64,000 nt of DNA from Ignavibacteria bacterium. Its GTDB lineage: Bacteria; Bacteroidota; Ignavibacteria; SZUA-365. A program made the translations under genes and the position numbers. This document shows, in pieces, positions 57,580-64,000 of the stretch; position 1 is the first letter of the stretch; each line of letters begins with the position of its first letter. The stretch spans positions 114,881-178,880 of the forward strand of contig JADKJW010000010.1 of the NCBI GenBank assembly GCA_016720835.1, in the 5' to 3' direction. The notes beneath the pieces are model-generated. The model saw only the letters and a list, made by a program, of their open reading frames with translations, made no database searches and was not told the DNA's origin.

Positions 57580-58587
57580 ATGCCAAATCGAAGAAAATTT
57601 CTTGCCTTGCTCGGCGCAGGCGCCGTGGCCCCGTCCCTCCTCATTTCGCAACAGAAGCAAGAGCTCAAACGCTCGCGCTGGGACATGATTTTCGGGAGTA
57701 CCGACACCGTCAGGGCGCGACATACACCGGCTCCGTATTCATGGAGCGACGACACCGTCACCGCGGCATGGCTCGGTCACGCCACGGTGCTGATCAATTT
57801 CTACGGCACGTGGATCATCACCGATCCCGTGTTCTCCGAGCGCATCGGCATCAGGGCGCTGGGCGTCACCGTCGGTCCCAAGCGGCTCGTGCAGCCCGCG
57901 CTGCCGTTCAACCGGCTCCCGAAAATCGATCTCATCCTGCTCTCGCACGGGCACATGGACCACCTCGATATCCCGTCGCTCGAGCGTTTCGATGCGGACA
58001 TTCCGGTCATCATGGCCGCGAACACCGCGGACATCGTGGACGGCCTGCAGTTCCGCAGCGTGCGCGAGCTCGACTGGTGGGGCAAGACCCATGTCGCCGG
58101 ACTCGAGATCGAGGCCCTGCGCGTCAGGCACTTCGGCTGGCGTTTTCCGTGGGAGCAGGACCGTTCGCGCGGCAACACGGAAGGCCGCAGCTACAACGCC
58201 TACCTCGTCACGAAGAACGGCCGTTCCTTCGTGTTCGGCGGCGACACCGCGATGCAGGACTACTTCTCGACCGTCGGCGCGCGCAATCTCACGATCGATC
58301 TCGCGATGATGCCCATCGGCGCCTACGATCCGTGGATATCGAACCACTGCACGCCCGAACAGGCCGTGGAGATGGCGAAGATGCTCGGTGCGAAGACCGT
58401 GCTTCCCATGCACTGGGGCACCTTCATCCAGAGCGACGAGCCCGCGCAGGAGCCCATCGAGCGCTTCGTCGCGGCGGCGTCGCGCGGCGGCATCGAGGCC
58501 GCGGTGACGGAGATCGGCCAGACCTGGAGCATGCGCTCCTCGACCACGCGGCTGCAGACCGAGCGCGCGGAGTCCGTGGCACGGTGA
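57580..58587 (+). CDS. Tat-exported metallo-beta-lactamase-fold hydrolase (UlaG/NAPE-PLD-like)
   Basis: A 335-residue protein. The Tat signal NRRKFLALLGAGAVAPSLL begins at residue 3. The metal motif LSHGHMDHLD gives His123, His125, Asp127 and His128; LGHATVLINFYGTWIITDP, VFGGDTAMQDYF and LPMHWGTF complete the site. The layout is that of phospholipase-D-like (NAPE-PLD) or UlaG-type hydrolases, which act on phosphodiesters or lactones. The ribosome site is weak: AAGGA lies 15 bases upstream. It overlaps the next gene by 4 bases (GTGA). Confidence 0.92.
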   Translation: MPNRRKFLALLGAGAVAPSLLISQQKQELKRSRWDMIFGSTDTVRARHTPAPYSWSDDTVTAAWLGHATVLINFYGTWIITDPVFSERIGIRALGVTVGPKRLVQPALPFNRLPKIDLILLSHGHMDHLDIPSLERFDADIPVIMAANTADIVDGLQFRSVRELDWWGKTHVAGLEIEALRVRHFGWRFPWEQDRSRGNTEGRSYNAYLVTKNGRSFVFGGDTAMQDYFSTVGARNLTIDLAMMPIGAYDPWISNHCTPEQAVEMAKMLGAKTVLPMHWGTFIQSDEPAQEPIERFVAAASRGGIEAAVTEIGQTWSMRSSTTRLQTERAESVAR

Positions 58588-59369
58588 CGAGAGGCGTTTT
58601 CCGTTCCGTCCTCATTCTCGCCGCCTGTCTGCTGGCGGCGCATGCGCGCGCGCTCGGCCAGGACACGACCTATTCGAAGATCGGCATCCTCGTCAGCGCC
58701 GGTCTCGGCACCGCGGGCGGGACGGGCAACGAGGAAGCCTTTCTCAGGGCCAGGGGTTTCGCGATGGGGCGCGGGGATCTGCTGCCAAAGAGGAATGGCA
58801 CGACGCTGCTCATCGCCGCGGACTATCGCATCACGAAACGCTTCGCCGCGGGCCTTGCGTTCGCGACGCTCGGCGGCTATTTCACCGAGGAGCCGAATCT
58901 CTACGCGTTCCGTCAGACTCCCGATCCGTACGTGACGGTGAAGAGCACGCAGACCTCCGACGGGTATTACCTCTACGGCGCGTGGTACATCCTGACGACG
59001 CCGCGCGAGGATCATTCGCCGAACGTGCGGATTGCCGCGGGCATCGGCGCGAGCCGGATCGCGGTCAACACCTCCTTCGGCGACGATTGGAACGCGGTCT
59101 GGACCGGCGACAACGTCGCGAAGGTTTCCCGCGCGTACACGCGGCCGAGCGCGATGCTGCTCGTGACCGCGGGTCTGCCGCTGGGACCCGCGCTCTCCAT
59201 CGGCGCGAGCGTCGGATACCGGTACGTCACCGATCTCGATATCGCGGAGGAGACCGTCGCCTATCCCGTGAAATACCCCGACCCGCGCACCGTCCGTTTC
59301 ACCATGCCCGCGCACACCGTCGGATACAGCAGCAGCATGTTCGGCGGGTATTTGGAGTTGCGGTTGTAA
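58584..59369 (+). CDS. outer-membrane beta-barrel-like protein
   Basis: About 261 residues from GTG at 58584, overlapping the hydrolase stop. A signal peptide (GVFRSVLILAACLLAAHARALGQ) is followed by alternating amphipathic strands with aromatic girdle residues (ATLGGYFTEEPNLYAF, TSDGYYLYGAWYIL, VGYSSSMFGGYLELRL), as in small porin-like proteins. It ends 21 bases before an 8-bp repeat array. Its coupling to the hydrolase suggests the enzyme works on envelope substrates. Confidence 0.8.
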   Translation: MTRGVFRSVLILAACLLAAHARALGQDTTYSKIGILVSAGLGTAGGTGNEEAFLRARGFAMGRGDLLPKRNGTTLLIAADYRITKRFAAGLAFATLGGYFTEEPNLYAFRQTPDPYVTVKSTQTSDGYYLYGAWYILTTPREDHSPNVRIAAGIGASRIAVNTSFGDDWNAVWTGDNVAKVSRAYTRPSAMLLVTAGLPLGPALSIGASVGYRYVTDLDIAEETVAYPVKYPDPRTVRFTMPAHTVGYSSSMFGGYLELRL

Positions 59370-59390
59370 TTGGATTTGGGCAGGGGGGGG

Positions 59391-59601
59391 GTGATGCGGT
59401 GACGCGGGGACGCGGGGACGCGGTGACGCGGTGACGCGGTGACGCGGTGACGCGGTGACGCGGTGACGCGGTGACGCGGTGACGCGGTGACGCGGTGACG
59501 CGGTGACGCGGTGACGCGGTGACACGGTGACGCGGTGACGCGGGGACACGGTGACGCGGGGACACGGTGACGCGGAGGCAGGTGACATGCGGTGACAGGG
59601 C
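59391..59601. repeat. long 8-bp tandem repeat array
   Basis: About 23 copies of GGTGACGC with a few GGGGACGC and GGTGACAC variants, in a strict 8-base period. Its complement is the unit of the array at 27323. Since the unit has no stop in any frame and 24 bases are eight codons, long false frames (RHRVTASP repeats) run through it. A fragment like 12558-12610 (CATCCTGAGC...GAAGGATCT) follows at 59627-59652. Confidence 0.92.
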
Positions 59602-59718
59602 TGGACGAGTGTGAAAGGCAACGGTCATCCTGAGCGCAGCGAAGGATCTGTAATGAAAGGGACGCACGCTGCCGCAATGATTCGAAGGCGGCGCGTGTTG
59701 GGAAGACTGCCGCGAGCA

Positions 59719-59940
59719 TTTGGTTCCGTGTTTCATTACGTTTTGGGCATCCATCATTTCGTGGAGTCCGGGGTGCCGCGGCGCGTATTGTTTGTTCTTG
59801 CAGGAATCTTCGTCGCCCTTTCCGCCGCGTCGCGCGCGCAGGAAACGGCGCGCGTGGTGATCGTGAGCGCGCGGGTGGGCGAGGTGATCGATCGCGCGGA
59901 GCGGGACGCGTACAAACTGTTCGGGTCGATCCCGGATTTT
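59719..59940 (+). repeat. direct repeat, matched at 61861-62082
   Basis: About 220 bases covering the upstream region, the GTG start and the first 55 codons of the large envelope protein are repeated almost base for base at 61861-62082. Only about a dozen single-base differences were noticed, plus a more divergent patch around the ribosome site (59750-59773). This marks a recent tandem duplication. Confidence 0.8.
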
Positions 59941-61849
59941 CAGTCGGCGATCTTTCTACATGCTTCCCGACAGCGTGTACGCGGGACGCGTCACGCACGG
60001 CGCGGCGGGATCGACATCGGATACACTTGTCTGGTATTCGGAGCCCGCGCTCGAGGCGCTCGGTGAGCGGATCGATCACTTCGAAAAGTTCGCCAATTTC
60101 GAATACCAGCTCGGTTCCGAGCCGGCGGTACTGGCGTACGGCCGGGCCGTTCCGCTTGCGGAGGTCGGTACCCCGGAGATGTTTGCGCGCAGGCCCGTGC
60201 TGCCGGTGCCGGCGCCCGCCCCCGTGCCTCCGGCCGTGGACAGTGTCCGGCTCGACAGCATCCACATTCCCAGCGGCACGGTGCCCGGCATCAGGAATCG
60301 CGAACCCATCCTCCTCCCGCCGTGCGCGAAGCAGGATGTCATCATCCCGCGCCTCTGCGACACGCTCGACGCGTATGCATGGCGCTACTACGGCTTCGTG
60401 CCCGCATTGCAGGGCGTGACGGGCGCGTCGCTCGAGCGCACGGCGGATGGGGCCTTGCTGCGGGTGCGCATGCGCGACGGAGATACGTCGTTCAACCTCT
60501 CCGAGAAGGAGTCTCAGCTGCTGGCGGATTTCATCAGAGATTACGAGCGGAAAATGCGATACTACGACGGGGACAGCACCCTGACTGCGGAGAACATCGT
60601 TCGTCTCGGATACGCGAAACGCTTCCTTCCGCTTCTCGAAAGGGGATTGCTGGCCTTGCGTCGAAGCGGTGACCCGGCTTCACAGGTGATCGTCAGGACG
60701 GTCCGGGGCGAGGTCTTGTATGGCAACCTCCAGTATGCGAGTGAAGAAGCGGTGTACCTGAGCAAGACGGAAGACGCGTGGAGCGCGTGGAACGCGTGGG
60801 ACGGATCGGCGGAGATACGGCGCATCGAAAGGCACCACCTCGTCTCGATACGCCTTGGTGGAGATACTCGATTTTCCAGCGGTTTTTTCTACGGGTGGCT
60901 GGTCACCACGGCGATCCTGAGCCAGCCCATCGGCGCAGCGATTGCCGAATCCGATCCGACAGGCGGAAACGGAATCTACAGTGTGATGGGTGTGCTCATA
61001 AGCGCCTTCGTCAGCCTTCCTGCGGGCTTCATCGTCGGTCTCCTTGCGCAGATCGGAGATCCGATGGCGGACGCCGAGGACATTCGCATGTGGGGAGGGA
61101 AATCCGGTCTGCCTGCGCAGTTGTTGTCCGCGCATGCGTTCCCGGGATTGCCGCCACCGGAAGTGCATGCACTGCTCAGCGAAAACGAGAAACGGCTGGT
61201 CGACAGTCTCTCCGTTTCTCCGCGTATGCTCGACGTGGTTCCGGAGCAGATTGCATCGTCACCCATCCAGGGGAAGCCCGCTCCGGATCCGCGGCAATCC
61301 AGGACCGGCGCCCGCATTCAGGTGGCGGCGAACTTCGGGATCAACAAGTACCACCGGTTGGGTTACACCCATAACCTGAGCGAGCGATGGTTCTCGGGAT
61401 GGACTGAATCGAATATCGCGATCGCGGCAGATATCGCCGTGGATTTCCCGGTACTGGCATTCAGCGACAGAGGAGCCGGCGTGTCGCTGCGACCGCATGT
61501 CGGCGGCAGTCCATTCATATGGTTCGGAGGAACCGAGGTCGTATTGCATTCGAACGGGCCGTTCTACCTCGCAAGCGGCGTCGACTATCAGGTGCTCGAC
61601 AACAACTATCTGAACTTCGAAGACGACTACGATTTTGTCGAGCAGTCGAACTTCTCCGATCACCTCTTCCTGTCCGTCGGCGCCGGTTTCGCATGGACTT
61701 CCACGTTTCTCGAGTTCCAATGGCGCACCGCGATCGGCACACCCCTCTACAGCGTCGGTCCGAAGGAACTCTGGCTGGAGGAACCCTGGACGCTGCCGAG
61801 GGACCGCCGTTTTACAACGGTTCTCATGCGATACGGGTGGAGGTGGTGA
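59773..61849 (+). CDS. large envelope protein with central membrane segments and barrel-like end, frameshifted
   Basis: The GTG at 59773 (GGAG upstream) opens a signal peptide (VLFVLAGIFVALSAASRAQ) and VVIVSARVGEVIDRAERDAYKLFGSIP. The frame breaks near 59955 and resumes as MLPDSVYAGRVTHG, reading to 61849. Features include a Pro-rich linker (PVLPVPAPAPVPPAVD), two hydrophobic segments at mid-length (YGWLVTTAILSQPIGAAIA, VLISAFVSLPAGFIVGLLAQIG) and a strand-rich C-terminus ending VLMRYGWRW. I do not recognise the family. The strand-rich C-terminus with a terminal aromatic suggests outer-membrane insertion. A paralog follows directly. Confidence 0.75.
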
Positions 61850-61918
61850 CGGGGGGGCGAGCATTTGGTTCCGTGTTTCATTACGTTTTAGGGATCCATC
61901 ACTCAGCCGGAGCAGGTC

Positions 61919-64000
61919 GTGCCGCGGCGCGTATTGTTCGTTCTTGCAGGAATCTTCGTCGCCTTTTCCGCCGCGTCGCGCGCGCAGGAAACGGCGCTCG
62001 TGGTGATCGTGAGCGCGCGGGTGGGCGAGGTGATCGATCGCGCGGAGCGGGACGCGTACAAGCTGTTCGGATCGATCCCCGGATTTTCAGTCGGCGAGCC
62101 TCTTTCTGCTTCCCGACAGCGTGTACGCGGGACGCGTCAGCGCGGCATCGCGGGATCGACATCGGATACTCTTGTCTGGTATTCGGGCGCCCGCGCTCGA
62201 GGCGCTCGGAGAGCGGATCGATCATTTCGAGAAGTTCGCCAATTTCGAATACCAGCTCGGTTCCGAGGCGGCGGTGCTGGCGTACGGTCGGGCCGTCCTG
62301 CTTGCGGAGGTCGGCACGGCGGAGGCGTTGGCGCGCAGACCCGTGCGGGCAATGCCGGCGCCCGCCCCCGTGACCCCGGCCGCGGACAGTGTCCTGATCG
62401 ACAGCATCCACATTCCCGTGGGCGCCGTTTCCGACATCACGCAGCGCGTTCGCATATTCCCTCCGCCATGCGCGAAGCAGGATGTCATCATCCCGCGGCT
62501 CTGCGACACGCTCGACGCGTACGCATGGCGCTATTACGGCTTCGTGCCTTCGTTGCAAGGCGTGACGGGCGCGTCGCTCGAGCGCACGACCGACGGCGTC
62601 GTGCTGCGGGCAAGCACCCGCGACGGAGACACCGCAATCTTTCTCTCCGTGAGACAGGCGCGACTGCTGGCGGATTTCATCGGAGATTACGAGCGGAAGA
62701 TGCGATTCTACGACGGGGACGGCACCCTGTCCGCGGAGAACATCGTGCGGCTCGGCCTCCCCTCATCATATGTCCAGCTCTTCGAACGCGGACTTCTCAC
62801 CCTGCGGCCGAGCGGATTCCGCGGAGCGCTGCGCGTGGCCGTGCGCGACATCACCTACCACCGCACTTCCGGCGAGTTGCTCTACGCCAGCGGGGAAGCC
62901 TGCCCAGGGCATGGGTGAGAACTGGATCGCCGTCGACGGGTCGGTGGAAGTGGAGCGCATCCCGATGGAGATGATCATATCCATCGCCACTTCCGGATCG
63001 GCGGGAGATTCGGGCAGGGTTTTCTGTACGGTTGGCTGTCCTCCTCGGTGGTGCTGAGCGTGCTGTTCAACAACCTCATTTCCAACTCGCTCAGCGGGAG
63101 AGATCTTCACAACACTGGACCACTCGCAATTCTCGCCGGTGCCGCCGCGGGATTGCCTGTCGGCCTGCTCGGCGGGATGTTTGCAGAGTTGTCCGGTCCC
63201 CGCTACACGGAGAAGTCTTCCGGCAACGGCGGCTCTCCGCACGCGATGTCCGCCGAATTTCGTTCCGCACTCGACTCCGTGCGGGCCTTCGCCCATGCCC
63301 CGCCTCCGGAGCTTCGCGCGCTGTTCACTGCGAGCGAGAGGCGCGCGGTGGACAGCCTGGATTTTTCACCGGCAACGGTGATGGCCGTGTCGACACGGAA
63401 TGCGCGGCTCGACGCAGCGCGGGATTCCATGGTGGAAGCGCGGCAACGTGTGCGCTCCGCCAGCCTCCGCTTCGCCTTGAACTGGGGAATGAACTTTTAC
63501 CGGGTGGTGTACACCTCCAGGACGAATCTCGGCAATCCCTATCGCGGCGGCAGCAACGAGTCGAACATCTGGCTCGGCGCCGATGTCTCGGTCGCGCTCC
63601 CCGTCTTCGCGTTCGGCGATGGCGGCGCGGGACTCTCGCTGCTTCCGCATGTCGGAGCCGGCTTCTTCTCCGTCGTGCGCGGGCGTCGACGTCGCGGCAT
63701 ATGGAAACGACGCCCTCACCTCATGGCCGGCCTGGAGTACCAGACCTTCGGCAGGAACTTCCCTGAAGCCCGGACTGGGAAACTGGGATAGTATCGACCG
63801 GTCGACCCCTGCTCGACAACCTCTCGCTGTCGGTCGGAATCGGATTCGAATGGACGTCCACCTTCCTCAATTTCCAGTGGAGGACAATGCTCGGCACGCC
63901 GCTGTACAGCGCTGGTCCGACCGAATTGTGGATGGAAGATCCCAGCACGCTTCCGTCCGCGACCGCGGGTTCAAAACAGTGCTCGTCCGGTTTGGGTGGA
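61919..64000 (+). pseudogene. second copy of the large envelope protein, multiply frameshifted and truncated by the window
   Basis: It begins at GTG 61919 with nearly the same 55 residues as its neighbour and follows the same order (GEVIDRAERDAYKLFGSIPGF, EALGERIDHFEKFANFEYQLG, KQDVIIPRLCDTLDAYAWRYYGF, NNLISNSLSGRDL, FEWTSTFLNFQWRTMLGTPLY). The frame changes at least six times: near 62085, 62140, 62200, 62915, 63050 and 63790, with a further break near 63960. The last part reads into the end of the window. It is either a decaying duplicate or a stretch of poor sequence near a contig end. Confidence 0.75.

Noticed and set aside
58323..60265. Minus-strand frames with RHRVTASP repeats
   Set aside because: They are translations of the 8-bp array, which has no stop in any frame; no start, domain or codon bias outside the array.

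Overview
The window is GC-rich bacterial chromosome. At least five predicted secreted proteins end in a type IX secretion (T9SS) type A C-terminal domain of the 'SQN(F/Y)PNPFNPSTTISFAVP' kind, and the succinate dehydrogenase is the three-gene C-A-B form. Together these point to the Bacteroidota/Chlorobiota (FCB) superphylum, possibly a high-GC Ignavibacteria- or Kapabacteria-like lineage; that placement is inference. I saw no rRNA, tRNA or CRISPR array, and no T9SS machinery gene lies in the window.

Layout. 0.1-2.3 kb: an ECF sigma factor and a protein that looks like an anti-sigma factor fused to an outer-membrane barrel. 2.5-8.3 kb: a tightly packed minus-strand operon (methyltransferase, ABC exporter, two GT4 and one GT2 glycosyltransferases), probably for a surface glycan. 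8.5-10.5 kb: an Lrp/AsnC regulator translationally coupled to glutamine synthetase. 10.6-12.4 kb: a DUF5683-like protein and D-Ala-D-Ala ligase. 12.4-12.9 kb: a block of short tandem repeats. 12.9-16.9 kb: a three-gene operon of two B12-type radical SAM proteins and a nucleotidyltransferase-fold protein. 17-19.5 kb: alkaline phosphatase, a small Cys/Lys-rich exported protein and an unknown protein. 19.7-24.8 kb: two paralogous Kelch/BACON-like/Omp28-like T9SS proteins. 25-27.2 kb: parB (frameshifted), parA, cutA. 27.3-32.5 kb: TPR protein, thioredoxin-like proteins, membrane proteins and a cyclase. 32.7-40.7 kb: four large secreted proteins (metzincin protease, M28 peptidase, two structural T9SS proteins). 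41.2-44.6 kb: sdhCAB. 45-47.9 kb: a small accessory island (KilA-N, DUF2130 and two small proteins). 48-54.4 kb: three related exported proteins and a PEQSA-repeat protein. 54.6-57.4 kb: pyruvate phosphate dikinase. 57.6-59.4 kb: a Tat-exported metallo-hydrolase coupled to an outer-membrane protein. 59.8-64 kb: a recent tandem duplication of a large envelope protein; the second copy is full of frameshifts and runs off the end.

Two themes recur. First, arrays of 7-8 bp tandem repeats sit directly at or just behind stop codons of several unrelated genes, alongside hairpin repeats. Second, many open frames are interrupted by 1-2 base indels (parB, a thioredoxin-like protein, two T9SS proteins, the PEQSA protein, both copies at the right end). 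Some of these may be assembly errors and should be checked against reads before being given biological meaning. The best candidates for undescribed biology are the anti-sigma/barrel fusion, the two-radical-SAM operon, the KilA-N/DUF2130 island and the stop-codon-anchored repeat arrays.
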